Source of the DNA: Limnospira platensis
GTDB lineage: Bacteria > Cyanobacteriota > Cyanobacteriia > Cyanobacteriales > Microcoleaceae
DNA: 64,000 nt
Assembly (NCBI RefSeq): GCF_046480435.1
Contig: NZ_PKGC01000001.1
Strand: one strand, 5' to 3'
Made by a program: the position numbers and the translations under genes. Shown here one piece after another: positions 25,962-35,881 of the stretch. A model generated the notes under the pieces. It searched no databases. It saw only the letters and a program-made list of their open reading frames with translations, and was not told the origin of the DNA. Numbering within the stretch: the first letter of the stretch is position 1; every line of letters starts with the position of its first letter.

Positions 25962-27989
25962 TCAGGCCCCTTGATCAGATTCTAACTCAAACCAGGCTCT
26001 GAGAACTTCTGCAACCGTCCAGGCTTGAGCAAAACATCCCCGCGCAGATATGGGGGGATCGCCGTCAAAAATTTCGCTGAGGGTGCCGAGTCCATGATTA
26101 TTGAGATGATCAGCCATCGGTTCTAAAAATGACTGTGCTTGAGAGCGATCGCCGTAGACATGAAAATGAGCCAATGCAAACGGACCTTGTAGCCATCCCC
26201 AAACAGTGCCCTGATGATAGGCTCCATCCCGTTGCAGCTGATCACCACCATAGACACCCTGATATTTCGCATCTTCTGGAGATAGACTGCGAAGACCATA
26301 AGATGTTAGCAGTTTCTGGCTACAGATATCTACTACCTGACGTTGCTGTGACGGCGTGAGTAGGCAACTATAGCCCATTTTCCCTAATTGAGGCAGAGAG
26401 ATCGCGAAAATTTGATTAGGTCGCAGTGAGGGATCATCTCCCTCGGGAGTGTCCAGAACATCATAACAGTAGCCTGTCTGTGGATTCCAGAATCGCGAGA
26501 AGCCTTCGGCGGTTTTTTTTGCCCAGGTTTCATAGTCCTGACTGGGTTTATCCAATATTTTGGCAATACGGATCATGATCTGTAGGGCATGATACCACAG
26601 GGCATTAACTTCAATCGGTTTGCCAACTCTTGGGGTCACTACCCAATCGCCCACTTTGGCATCCATCCAGGTTAGTTGTGAACCCGGTTCTCCTGCATAC
26701 AGTAGTCCGTCTTCTGGATCAACTTTGATATTATAGCGGGTTCCTTGATGATGCCAATGGATGATCGAATCTAAGACCGGGAAAAGTTCTGCTAATAAGT
26801 TAATATCTAGCGTATGGTCGAAATAGGCCCGGATGCTATCCCAATACCAGAGAGTCGCATCGACTGTGTTATAGTCGGGCGTGTCTCCTACTTCTGGGAA
26901 TCGGTTGGGCAACATTCCGCGATCGACATAATGGGAAAAGGTTTGTAAAATCGTGCGAGCAATATCTGCGCGTCCGGTAGATAGGGTCAAACCGGGTAGG
27001 GATATCATCGTGTCTCGTCCCCAATCTCCAAACCAGGGATAACCTGCAATTATCGTTTTTCCTGGGGTTCCGTCTTTCAGGGTGCGATCGACTATAAACT
27101 GATCTGCAGCTAGTATCAGTTGACTTATCCAATCTGGTCGCTGTGCTGGGGGTGACTTATACTCCAATAATACCCGGTCTTTTTGGCGCTTCGCCTCCAA
27201 CTCCGTCATAATATCCAGATTAGGATCCGCTTTCGTGCTGGCAATCACAGTTAGCGCGCTTCCCGGTGTCAGAGTTGTATGTAAAGTGCAAGCGTGGAGG
27301 TGGTCTTCCGTCCAGTCCATTCCTCGGTAACGTTCTATTGCCAAATCATATCCATAGTACCAAGGATTACCCGGCGTAGAAATCATTACCTCTTCTTCCC
27401 CACTTCCCTGGGTGAACAGATACAGAGGGTTAGTATCAGGGAATAATCGAATCTCTACCCCTTGTGATCTCGATTTAATATCAATCTGACAGTTATTGGC
27501 ATTATTGGCATTAGTATTGTAGTGGTGATCCCGATGATTGACCATCGCTTTGATCGACAAACTTATGGCTCTTGTAGCCCGGAGTAAGGTATATTTGACA
27601 TAGGTTGTATTTTCACCTGTTCTCATCCATATTCGTTTTTCTAGCAAAGCATCTCCACAAGCAAAGTCCCACACAGGAATAGTCCCCTCTAGTCGAAAGT
27701 GTTGAATATGCTTGAAACCTTCGGGATCTACTTTGCCGTCAGCCCACCTATTTGTATAAATTGGAAAAAATTGCTCATCATAGCTGACTGTTTCATCTAA
27801 CTTGGTTAATAACAGGGTTCGATTGAGAGGAGGATTTAAAGCCGCTATCATTAATCCATGATAACGGCGGGTCAACATTCCGCTCACCGTCCCCGCACCA
27901 TAACCCCCAATACCATTAGTGATTAACCACTCTCGACATTCACTGGAGTTCAGATAATTGCAAATTTCTCGACCAAATGCTAAAACCAT
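25962..27989 (-). CDS. Amylo-alpha-1,6-glucosidase (glycogen debranching enzyme)
   Basis: The 675-residue protein has the bacterial GDE N-terminal domain (EWLITNGIGGYGAGTVSGML, RRYHGLMIAALNPP) and a C-terminal (alpha/alpha)6 glucosidase domain. The latter has active-site phrases GYPWFGDWGRDTMISLPGL, FPEVGDTPDYNTVDATLWY and GWLQGPFALAHFHVYG. It removes alpha-1,6 branches in glycogen or limit dextrin in the cytoplasm. The start at 27989 is supported by homologous beginnings (FGREIC...). The gene is divergent from the GGDEF-EAL gene, with a 20-bp inverted repeat between them. The next gene on the same strand (PP2C) starts 117 bases after its stop, so operon membership is uncertain. Confidence 0.9.
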   Translation of the reverse strand: MVLAFGREICNYLNSSECREWLITNGIGGYGAGTVSGMLTRRYHGLMIAALNPPLNRTLLLTKLDETVSYDEQFFPIYTNRWADGKVDPEGFKHIQHFRLEGTIPVWDFACGDALLEKRIWMRTGENTTYVKYTLLRATRAISLSIKAMVNHRDHHYNTNANNANNCQIDIKSRSQGVEIRLFPDTNPLYLFTQGSGEEEVMISTPGNPWYYGYDLAIERYRGMDWTEDHLHACTLHTTLTPGSALTVIASTKADPNLDIMTELEAKRQKDRVLLEYKSPPAQRPDWISQLILAADQFIVDRTLKDGTPGKTIIAGYPWFGDWGRDTMISLPGLTLSTGRADIARTILQTFSHYVDRGMLPNRFPEVGDTPDYNTVDATLWYWDSIRAYFDHTLDINLLAELFPVLDSIIHWHHQGTRYNIKVDPEDGLLYAGEPGSQLTWMDAKVGDWVVTPRVGKPIEVNALWYHALQIMIRIAKILDKPSQDYETWAKKTAEGFSRFWNPQTGYCYDVLDTPEGDDPSLRPNQIFAISLPQLGKMGYSCLLTPSQQRQVVDICSQKLLTSYGLRSLSPEDAKYQGVYGGDQLQRDGAYHQGTVWGWLQGPFALAHFHVYGDRSQAQSFLEPMADHLNNHGLGTLSEIFDGDPPISARGCFAQAWTVAEVLRAWFELESDQGA

Positions 27990-28100
27990 GTTCTATCTTG
28001 AATTTCTGTGGTGTAGATTACTTAAATGTATTATAATCTATCTTTAAATAAAAATTAAATTAATTCAGATCCCCATGTCATGATCAATAATATAACTTAC

Positions 28101-28120
28101 CTAAGCCAGATCTGGTTTAG
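28101..28120. promoter_or_regulatory. 20-bp near-perfect inverted repeat between divergent genes
   Basis: CTAAGCCAGA-TCTGGTTTAG has one mismatched pair out of ten. It lies in the AT-rich 310-base gap between the debranching enzyme and the GGDEF-EAL gene and is a candidate operator. The rest of 27990-28301 shows no gene. Confidence 0.4.
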
Positions 28121-28301
28121 TTGTTAGTATCCCCATCATGATCGGGATTGTTGATATTCCTACGGATGTAGGCAATGTATTATGTATAACCTCTGCTGTT
28201 TGTGCATTTAACCGTATCCTGAAAACTTAGGATTGTGCCTTGTTATACCTCTCAATATTTCATTGTTTAAGATTGTTGAATCATTAATTTCTTGGGAATA
28301 T

Positions 28302-31300
28302 ATGCCGGAGAATTCAGGTCTAAAAACACAAGAGATAAAATCATCAATTATCAATGGTTCTGCCCTTGGTTTACTGTTGATTAGTACAGTTATTGCCATC
28401 CTAAGTTTAGTCCCTCTATATAACCGCCTTAAAAATAATCAGGAAAAACAACTAATTTTTGAAGCTCAAAATAGTGCATCAATCATTAATAGCTTTATTG
28501 ATAACTATGTGGATAAAGCCTTAAAAATTAGTCAACAACCCATCTGGATAACCAGTAATACTGAACTATTAACCGATAATCTTTCTAATATTTCTCCCCA
28601 AGCCCTAGAAAATACTCGCCAGATCTGGCAAGATTCCTTGAGTGATTCTCTGACCGGAATTGCCTATATAAATGCTCAAAAATCAGTTGTCTTAGAAGTA
28701 GGTGAATCCATACCCAGAGAAGTTTTAAATAAACCTAAAATGGTCACTTATCTAACCGGAGGAATTTCGGAGCTATTCACTATTGACAATATTCCTCATA
28801 TTATGATTGAGAAGTATGGGGAATTGAACGGAAGTCATATATTCTTAGTTAATTTATCATATATACAAAACAAACTCCCAAATAACGCGCATTTTTATCA
28901 ATCAGATTCCCTAGAATTGGCGATTTTACCCAGTCATCAATTTGCCAGTATTTTTATACTGAATTATCAACCTAGCCAGGTGATGGAGCAACTAGGTCAA
29001 GAAGCGGATATTTTGGAAATTATCCAAAGAAATTACCAACGAGGAACTAGAACCGGAGGTCTCTGGTGTATTTCCTGTGATGCTTTCATCGCCTATAGTC
29101 CGATTGGCAATCTGGAAGCATCATTAATTATGGGTGAAAAAAAACGGAACCTCTACAGCCCAGTTTATCGCCAGATTTTACTATTATCAGGAACCATGAT
29201 GCTATTTATCATGGTAGGAACCACCTGTTTAGTGCTAACCATACGTCCCCTCACGAATCAAATTAGCCAAGAAATCTTAGAACGCCATAAAGCGGAGGCG
29301 GAATTAATTAAAGAAAAAAACTTTACCCAAACCTTGCTAGAAGCTAATCCGGCTTTTTTTATAGTCCTAGATGTGGAAGGAAAAGTCAAATTTATGAACC
29401 CTTCGATGCTCCATACTCTAGGTTATAAGCAAGAGGAAGTGGAAGGGATGAACTACAGCGCTACATTTGTTCCCAAGGAAGAGGGAAAATCAGCGCCCTG
29501 GGTGTTTGAATTAATGATTAATCGCCGCCTACCTATCCGCACGGAAGAAACTATGATCACGAAGGACGATCGCGAGATTATTGTGGAATGGTATGGTCGC
29601 GCGGTTTTTAATAAAGAAACAGATGAATATGAATATTTTGTGGGCGCTGGTTTGGATATTACCGATCGCAAACGCGCCGATGAGGAAATCCAGTTACTTC
29701 AACAAATTACCCACGCTGTCACGATCGCGGTAGATTTTGACTCAGCTTTAGCAGTGGCTTTAGATCTTCTTTGTCAAACCACCAACTGGGAATTTGGGGA
29801 AGCATGGATTCCTCACCCTGAACAAACCCATCTGGAATATAGTTTAGTTAGCTATCAAGAAAAGCCGGATTTCGCGGGTTTTTATGAAGAGAGTAAACAA
29901 TTTTTACTGGGTGTAAATGATGGTTTAGCCGGTCGGGTATGGGCTAGTCAAGAACCGGAATGGGATCGAGATATTTCTGAGGAATCCCAGGCGAATTTCT
30001 CCCGCTATTCTCTGATTAAAAAATATGGGTTTAAAGCGGGGTTGGGTGTGCCTATTTTAGCAGATGATCGGGTGTTGGCGGTGTTAGTGTTTTTGATGTC
30101 AACCCCGAGGGAACAAGATAATCGCTTAGTTAAACTGGTGTCTTCGGTGGCTATGCAATTGGGTTCGGTATTTCAACGGAAGCAAGCGGAGGAGAAATAT
30201 CGAGATATTTTTGAAAATGCCTTAGAGGGAATTTTTCAAATTGACCTACAAGGAAAGTATATTAGTGCTAACCCGGCTTTGGCTAAAATCTTTGGCTATG
30301 AGTCTCAACAACAACTGTTGGTTAGGGGGAAGCAAATTAAAAGTGTTTATGCTGATCCGGAAACCTATAATAGGTTTATTAATCTTCTGCAAACTAAGGG
30401 TTCAGTTTCTAATTTTGAAGCCCAAGTTTATCGGCGAGATGGTCAATCAATTTGGATCTGGCAAAATGCGCGGGCTCTTTATAGCGATCGCCATGACCGT
30501 GTGCTTTACTATGAAGGGTCAATTATGGAAATTACCCACCTGAAAGAAACGGAAGCTAAACTGCGTCATAGCGCCTCCCATGACTCTCTGACGGATTTAT
30601 GGAATCGGGCATTTTTCCTAGATAAATTAAATGATTCTCTTAGGAAATGTAAGACCCTAGATAATTATCAATTTGCTATTCTGTTCTTAGACCTAGATGG
30701 CTTCCAATTTATTAATGATAGTCTCGGACACGCCATCGGCGACCAACTGCTAATCGAGATTAGTAAACGGCTTACAGATTGTGTGGATTCACATATCCTA
30801 GCACGATTGGGAGGGGATGAGTTCACGATTTTATTAGAAAATATTACGGATATTCAAGAGGCGATCGATGTGGCGGAGAGGATTCAGGAAGCCTTAAAAT
30901 TGCCGATATTCCTAGGAGACAATCAGATTTTTACGGGTGCGAGTATTGGTATTGTTGAGGGTAACAACTCTAACTATGAAAGTTCTCCAGAGGTCTTGAG
31001 AGATGCAGATACGGCTATGTATCGCGCTAAAAGGCAAGGAAAAGGTTGTTATGTGGTTTTTGACTCAACGATGCGAACGAACGCCCTACGGCGCTTATAC
31101 CTGCAAACCCAGCTACGTTTAGCGTTACAAGAACAACAGTTTGAACTGAACTATCAACCAATTATTGAACTATCGACGGGGACTATTGCAGGATTTGAGG
31201 CTTTATTGCGTTGGGACCACCCCCAAGAGGGTTTGATATCTCCGGCTGAGTTTATCCCGATAGCTGAGGAGGCGGGTTTAATTGTTGATATTGGGGAATG

Positions 31301-31889
31301 GGTATTGCGACAGGCTTGTTTTCAGTTAAGCGAATGGAAAGATAAGTTTGCGGTTTATTCTAATCTGATGATGAGTGTTAACCTGTCTTCTCAGCAATTT
31401 ACGAATGATTTGGGGCGGCGTATTAGCAATATTTTAGTTGAGACGGGGGTGGCGGGTTCGGAGTTAAAATTAGAGATTACAGAAACGGCAATTATGAACG
31501 ACCCAGAATTAGCGATCGCCACTTTACAACAACTCAAACAACAACAAATCAAAATTTGTATTGATGATTTTGGTACAGGTTACTGTTCGTTGGGTTATCT
31601 GCATAAATTCCCAGTAGATATCCTCAAAATTGACCGCTCATTTGTCAGTCAAATTCCCGAAGGCGAGGATAAGCGGGAAATTGTCCGGGTCATTGTGGCT
31701 TTAGCTGAAAGTCTGAAGATGGATGCGATCGCCGAAGGTATTGAAACCGCCGAACAACTCCACCATTTACAGAAGTTTAATTGCAAATATGGACAGGGTT
31801 ATTTTTTCTTCCGTCCCCTCAACCGTCAAGCAGTAGAAGCATTATTAAACCATGCTCAAATCGGATTACCACTACCCAGCCAATTTTAA
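28302..31889 (+). CDS. Membrane PAS-GAF-PAS-GGDEF-EAL protein (cyclic-di-GMP turnover)
   Basis: The ATG at 28302 has GGGA 10 bases upstream and is preferred to a GTG at 28233. The product of about 1195 residues has a helix near residue 25, an extracytoplasmic sensor (about 45-285), and a second helix (LLLSGTMMLFIMVGTTCLVL). After that come PAS (LLEANPAFFIVLDVEGKVKF), GAF (HAVTIAVDFDSALAVALDLL), a second PAS with PAC, GGDEF (ARLGGDEFTILL, intact active site) and EAL (GFEALLRWDHPQEG, DDFGTGYCSLGYL, EGIET). Both catalytic signatures look complete, so it may make and degrade c-di-GMP depending on input. No partner gene adjoins it on this strand. Confidence 0.9.
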   Translation: MPENSGLKTQEIKSSIINGSALGLLLISTVIAILSLVPLYNRLKNNQEKQLIFEAQNSASIINSFIDNYVDKALKISQQPIWITSNTELLTDNLSNISPQALENTRQIWQDSLSDSLTGIAYINAQKSVVLEVGESIPREVLNKPKMVTYLTGGISELFTIDNIPHIMIEKYGELNGSHIFLVNLSYIQNKLPNNAHFYQSDSLELAILPSHQFASIFILNYQPSQVMEQLGQEADILEIIQRNYQRGTRTGGLWCISCDAFIAYSPIGNLEASLIMGEKKRNLYSPVYRQILLLSGTMMLFIMVGTTCLVLTIRPLTNQISQEILERHKAEAELIKEKNFTQTLLEANPAFFIVLDVEGKVKFMNPSMLHTLGYKQEEVEGMNYSATFVPKEEGKSAPWVFELMINRRLPIRTEETMITKDDREIIVEWYGRAVFNKETDEYEYFVGAGLDITDRKRADEEIQLLQQITHAVTIAVDFDSALAVALDLLCQTTNWEFGEAWIPHPEQTHLEYSLVSYQEKPDFAGFYEESKQFLLGVNDGLAGRVWASQEPEWDRDISEESQANFSRYSLIKKYGFKAGLGVPILADDRVLAVLVFLMSTPREQDNRLVKLVSSVAMQLGSVFQRKQAEEKYRDIFENALEGIFQIDLQGKYISANPALAKIFGYESQQQLLVRGKQIKSVYADPETYNRFINLLQTKGSVSNFEAQVYRRDGQSIWIWQNARALYSDRHDRVLYYEGSIMEITHLKETEAKLRHSASHDSLTDLWNRAFFLDKLNDSLRKCKTLDNYQFAILFLDLDGFQFINDSLGHAIGDQLLIEISKRLTDCVDSHILARLGGDEFTILLENITDIQEAIDVAERIQEALKLPIFLGDNQIFTGASIGIVEGNNSNYESSPEVLRDADTAMYRAKRQGKGCYVVFDSTMRTNALRRLYLQTQLRLALQEQQFELNYQPIIELSTGTIAGFEALLRWDHPQEGLISPAEFIPIAEEAGLIVDIGEWVLRQACFQLSEWKDKFAVYSNLMMSVNLSSQQFTNDLGRRISNILVETGVAGSELKLEITETAIMNDPELAIATLQQLKQQQIKICIDDFGTGYCSLGYLHKFPVDILKIDRSFVSQIPEGEDKREIVRVIVALAESLKMDAIAEGIETAEQLHHLQKFNCKYGQGYFFFRPLNRQAVEALLNHAQIGLPLPSQF

Positions 31890-31894
31890 CCAAA

Positions 31895-32746
31895 TTAAGA
31901 ATTTGAGCGCCAATAGCGATCGCGTATCTGTTGCTGAATCTGATTTAACTGTGTTTCCGATAAAGCCATATTCTCAGCTTGTAACCAATTGATTAAATCC
32001 CCCACTAAAGGAACCCCCAAACCTAAATCTTGGAGTTGTTGACCTTGACTAAAAACGGCTTTTGGTGTACCTTGACAAGCCAGTTTTCCGCCATCAAGTA
32101 CCAAAACCCAATCCGCCCATGCTTCCACAAAATCCAAATTATGAGTAGCGATAACTAGAGTAGTTCCTTGCTGTTGAATCTGATTTAATAAGCAGTGAAA
32201 GTTAGTAACTTGATAAGAGTCAAGATAAGCCGTAGGTTCATCCAAAAATAATAATTGTGGCTGCAACACCATTATATCAGCAATTGACACCCTTTTTTTC
32301 TGCCCCAAACTCAGATAATTAATCGGTAAATCCGCCAAACTGACTAAATCAAATTCAGCCAAAATTTGGCGCACCCTTTGAGCAATTTCTGAGGTAGATA
32401 AACCCAAGTTACACAAGCCATAGGAAATATCCTCTGACACGGTAGTGGCTACTAACTGCTGTTCAGGATTTTGGAATACTAAACCCACATTTTGGCGCAA
32501 TTGATTCAACGATCGCCGTTTATATTGTAGCGGTTGACCTCGCCAACTAATCACCCCTGACTGGGGACGATATAACCCATTAGCTAATCGAAATAAGGTA
32601 GTTTTTCCGCAGCCATTACGTCCAATGACAGCATAACGCTGATATCTACCAAATTGACAAGTGATATTTTCCAGGGTTGGCTGCTGACTACCGGGGTAAG
32701 TATACTGAACATTCTCAAATTCTAGTAACTCAAATTCCGAGGACAT
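31895..32746 (-). CDS. cbiO: Cobalt ECF transporter ATPase
   Basis: The ATG at 32744-32746 is chosen over an upstream TTG at 32758. The 283-residue ABC ATPase shows Walker A (IGRNGCGKTT), Q-loop (VFQNPEQQLV), signature (LSLGQKKRVSIAD), Walker B (LLFLDEPTAYLD) and switch His (IATHNLDFV). It is the energizing subunit of a group I ECF cobalt/nickel importer, with CbiQ (transmembrane), CbiN and CbiM (substrate-binding). Its start overlaps the cbiQ stop. The order cbiM-N-Q-O runs on the minus strand under a cobalamin riboswitch, which strongly favours cobalt. Confidence 0.92.
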   Translation of the reverse strand: MSSEFELLEFENVQYTYPGSQQPTLENITCQFGRYQRYAVIGRNGCGKTTLFRLANGLYRPQSGVISWRGQPLQYKRRSLNQLRQNVGLVFQNPEQQLVATTVSEDISYGLCNLGLSTSEIAQRVRQILAEFDLVSLADLPINYLSLGQKKRVSIADIMVLQPQLLFLDEPTAYLDSYQVTNFHCLLNQIQQQGTTLVIATHNLDFVEAWADWVLVLDGGKLACQGTPKAVFSQGQQLQDLGLGVPLVGDLINWLQAENMALSETQLNQIQQQIRDRYWRSNS

Positions 32747-33533
32747 AAAACCATCCAATACTCACCAACAATAGTAGACAACCACAACATCCTTCCCAGG
32801 TATATCGAGGGTTAGGTTGGTGGCGATAAACCGACCAAACCCGCAACTCTCCGTTAAACCCCCGCGCGGTTAATCCTAAACAAATTTGTCGATAATTTTC
32901 TAGGGTTTGTTGGAGTAGTTGACTGGTGACAATTCCTAAACTGCGAATGGTAGTTTTCCAGTCACCATAACCGATGCGAACCTGTTGAGCGATTAATAAT
33001 TGACTAGCGGTTTCAGTTAACATAAAAATAAACCGATACATTAACATTAATAATTCTGTGATTAAACTCGGACAGCCAATCTTACGGAAAATTCTAATGA
33101 TTTCCACTAGGGGGGTAGTGAGTAAAATAAAATACATACAGGAGGTTAACACTAGGGAGCGAGTTAGCAAAAACCCAGCTTGTTGCATTCCTTGATTACT
33201 GAAATATATCAAGATATCCCCTAGGTTAAATCCCCAGATAATATCAGTTTTAATTAATTCGAGATTAGCTGAATTAACCACCCCCAATAGTAAGGCGGGA
33301 ATGCTAGTTAACCAAAAACTAAAGGGGATGGCTTGCAATTTCAGATAAATTCCTAGGGGGATTTTAGCGTAAATCACAACCCAAATTGTCACCCAAATGG
33401 TGATCAATATTTGCAGGAGGGGGGGAGCCGCCAAACTGAGACAAAACAGGGTGGCGGCAAAGGTTAACTTATGTTCAGAGGGTAAATACCTTAACCGATT
33501 GGTATAGGCGATCGCATCAATTTGATGGTGCAT
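32730..33533 (-). CDS. cbiQ: Cobalt ECF transporter T component
   Basis: The 267-residue polytopic protein has the CbiQ/EcfT pattern: helices around residues 27-60, 65-85, 105-130 and 240-265. Its cytoplasmic coupling segment includes TRSLVLTSCMYFILLTTPL and the Ala-Arg-Gly motif LTARGFNGELR that contacts the ATPase. The start is immediately adjacent to the cbiN stop, with no spacer. It is the membrane scaffold linking CbiMN with CbiO. Confidence 0.92.
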   Translation of the reverse strand: MHHQIDAIAYTNRLRYLPSEHKLTFAATLFCLSLAAPPLLQILITIWVTIWVVIYAKIPLGIYLKLQAIPFSFWLTSIPALLLGVVNSANLELIKTDIIWGFNLGDILIYFSNQGMQQAGFLLTRSLVLTSCMYFILLTTPLVEIIRIFRKIGCPSLITELLMLMYRFIFMLTETASQLLIAQQVRIGYGDWKTTIRSLGIVTSQLLQQTLENYRQICLGLTARGFNGELRVWSVYRHQPNPRYTWEGCCGCLLLLVSIGWFYVLGI

Positions 33534-33842
33534 TTAGGATGAGCGATTTTTGCCTTGTTGACGACCTTTATATAAGCCAATCACATAGCCCACGATACCC
33601 GCACCAATGGCGGCTTGAGAAACAAATAACAGGCTCTCAATTTCGCCACTGGGAACTTCTAAGATAGGTTCAAACCAGGGTTGATAATTGGGTTGAATTT
33701 CGCCGATGAGATTTTCGGCTTGTTCATCGGCTCCCTCATAATCTCCTCGGATAAAAATTAGTGGCGTTATGGATAAAATAACGACGGCTAAAATCATCCA
33801 TAAATTGCGATTTTTGACGGGTTGATCAGAAGTTGGTGTCAT
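33534..33842 (-). CDS. cbiN: Cobalt ECF transporter accessory subunit
   Basis: The 102-residue protein has two membrane helices (about 13-30 and 72-90) bracketing a periplasmic loop with GADEQAENLI and the YQPWFEPI...PSGEIESLLF motif typical of CbiN. It supports metal loading of CbiM. It sits 11 bases after cbiM. Confidence 0.92.
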   Translation of the reverse strand: MTPTSDQPVKNRNLWMILAVVILSITPLIFIRGDYEGADEQAENLIGEIQPNYQPWFEPILEVPSGEIESLLFVSQAAIGAGIVGYVIGLYKGRQQGKNRSS

Positions 33843-33853
33843 GATTATTTTAC

Positions 33854-34609
33854 TTAGCTATTAGCTTTCCCAATTTTCAAGGTTTGCAGTTCTTCTGAGG
33901 CGTAGGACTCTAGCCAATTCCAAACTACCAGCGTTAATAGTCCCTCACTAATTGATAGGGGAATTTGAGTGACTGCAAAAATCCCCGCAAATTTGATAAA
34001 GGAAGCGATAACCCCCCCAGAAGCAGCCGGAAAAGCTACGGCTAACTGTATGGAGGTAATTAAATAAGTGGCTAAACTTCCCAAGGCTGCTGCGAAGAAA
34101 ATACCTAGTTTTTGTTGGTTAAATTGGCAGAATAGTTGGTAAATGCCATAGGCGACCCAAGGGCCGACAATTGCCATGGAAAATACATTGGCTCCCAGGG
34201 TAGTTAAACCGCCGTGAGCGAGTAATACGGCTTGGAAAAGTAGAACTAAACTGCCTAAAACTGTCATCACTGACGGTCCGAATAAAACAACTCCTAATCC
34301 GGTTCCGGTGGGGTGAGAACAACTCCCTGTCACTGAGGGTATTTTCAGGGCTGACAGGACAAAAGTAAAGGCTCCGGCTAGGGCAATTAATAGCTTTAAT
34401 TCGGGGTTTTTTTGGGTGATTTTGGTGAGTTTTTGTAAACCAATTACCCAGAAAGGGATGATTAACACCCACCAAAAAACCGCCCAGGTAATAGGTAAAA
34501 AACCTTCCATAATGTGCATTGCTTGAGCTGGAGTGGCTGCACCTATTACCAAATAAAATGTTAACCCAATCATGGCGATTAGGTGTATCATTCGATGATT
34601 TTTGCTCAT
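33854..34609 (-). CDS. cbiM: Cobalt ECF transporter substrate-binding membrane protein
   Basis: The 251-residue protein begins with a hydrophobic leader that ends at AQAMHIMEGFLP. After cleavage this would leave Met-His-Ile-Met at the N-terminus, the conserved metal-binding end of CbiM. Seven or so helices follow, with motifs PSVTGSCSHPTGTGLG and VLLAHGGLTTLGANVFSM. It captures Co(II). First gene of the riboswitch-controlled operon. Confidence 0.93.
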   Translation of the reverse strand: MSKNHRMIHLIAMIGLTFYLVIGAATPAQAMHIMEGFLPITWAVFWWVLIIPFWVIGLQKLTKITQKNPELKLLIALAGAFTFVLSALKIPSVTGSCSHPTGTGLGVVLFGPSVMTVLGSLVLLFQAVLLAHGGLTTLGANVFSMAIVGPWVAYGIYQLFCQFNQQKLGIFFAAALGSLATYLITSIQLAVAFPAASGGVIASFIKFAGIFAVTQIPLSISEGLLTLVVWNWLESYASEELQTLKIGKANS

Positions 34610-34640
34610 CTGTACCTCGCAGATTTGTGAGTGAGAAATA

Positions 34641-34778
34641 ACTATAGGCGGGCATCCTGACTCACAGATTGGGTGGAAAAATTTGCCTTAAATCTGATTA
34701 CAGTTGCGGGACAGTGCCGGATTTACACCGAACTTTCCCCATTACTCCTAGTGGCTGTTCCCCACTAGAACCTATAGT
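34641..34778 (-). promoter_or_regulatory. Cobalamin riboswitch
   Basis: Read on the minus strand, the element contains GCACTGTCCCGCAACTGTAA and the B12 box AGTCAGGATGCCCGCC. It is closed by a perfect 8-bp P1 stem (ACTATAGG at 34641-34648 pairing with CCTATAGT at 34771-34778). It ends 31 bases before the cbiM start, so it probably acts on translation or early termination and shuts off cobalt uptake when adenosylcobalamin is plentiful. Confidence 0.95.
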
Positions 34779-34833
34779 TTTGGCTATTATACCATGTGTA
34801 GGTCAATAGTGAACCAAGCTGGCAAATATTTAA

Positions 34834-35760
34834 TTAAGTATGCTCTCGGGTGGCCCAATATTGTTGTACGGCTTGCACATTATACCAATTCAAAAAAATC
34901 CGAGAAATTTCTAAGGCTAATTGAGACTGACCACGATTAATTAACCACTGTAAAAAATGCGCCATTGTCCTTTCATTAAGTTGACCTCTGAGGGATAAAA
35001 TCCCCCAGAGTATCCGATGCAAAATTGTCATTTGAATCATCATTTTTACTGACCATGTAGGATGTTTTTGGTAGAAAACTACCCCCATTCTGCCCCTTTG
35101 TTTTTCCTTTTCAATTAGGGCGGGTATTTGTTCTAAGCTAAAGGGTGGATGCCAATGATATCCGACGGCGGCGGGGCATTTGATTAATTTTAAACCTAAT
35201 TTTTTTAGCCTAACTCCTAGTTCGAGGTCTTCCCAACCATAAAGCTGAAATTGAGGGTCAAATAATCCGGCTTCGATTAACCAATGGCGGGCGATCGCCA
35301 CATTTCCAGTAGCAAAATAAGCGGCGGAAAAATCGGTAATTTTATAGGGTTCTGTGGTGGGATGTTCAAAATTGCAGGTATTGACAACTCGACCATAGGT
35401 AAAGATGCGATCGCTTTTTTGAGAGTTGGCAATTAATGCCCTAGCGTGAGCCTCCAGAAAGCTATCAGTTACCACCAAATCACTATCGATAAAAACAATA
35501 ATCTCTCCCCTAGCCTGTTCAACTCCCAAATTTCGCGCCGCCGCCGGTCCCTGGTGGTCTTGCTGGTAAATGCGAAGATGGGGAAATGCGCCCTGATGAG
35601 TGGCCAACCATTCCACAGTCCCATCAGTGGAACCATCATCGACTAACACCACCTCTAAACCCGTCACGGCGGCGCTATAGGCTTGATTTTCTAATGCTCT
35701 CAGACACTTCTGTAAAATCGGTAAACGGTTATAGGTGGGGATAACAACGCTAAAAAACAT
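34834..35760 (-). CDS. Family 2 glycosyltransferase
   Basis: The 308-residue GT-A fold protein has FSVVIPTYNRLPILQKCL, the nucleotide-binding EVVLVDDGSTDGT, a DxD-like FIDSDLVV, and a galactosyltransferase-type second motif (LYGWEDLELGVRLKKLG). It has no membrane helix, so it acts in the cytoplasm or at the membrane surface on a sugar acceptor that cannot be named from sequence. It stands alone, divergent from argG. Confidence 0.88.
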   Translation of the reverse strand: MFFSVVIPTYNRLPILQKCLRALENQAYSAAVTGLEVVLVDDGSTDGTVEWLATHQGAFPHLRIYQQDHQGPAAARNLGVEQARGEIIVFIDSDLVVTDSFLEAHARALIANSQKSDRIFTYGRVVNTCNFEHPTTEPYKITDFSAAYFATGNVAIARHWLIEAGLFDPQFQLYGWEDLELGVRLKKLGLKLIKCPAAVGYHWHPPFSLEQIPALIEKEKQRGRMGVVFYQKHPTWSVKMMIQMTILHRILWGILSLRGQLNERTMAHFLQWLINRGQSQLALEISRIFLNWYNVQAVQQYWATREHT

Positions 35761-35881
35761 AGATTTTGGGGGACAGTTGGCGATGCTCTGAAACTATAAC
35801 CTAATTGTTACCCGTTCACTGTTAAATCGTGGCGATTGGGGTGATAATGAAATGTTTGTTGTCTAGGAGCTTTGGTAGATT

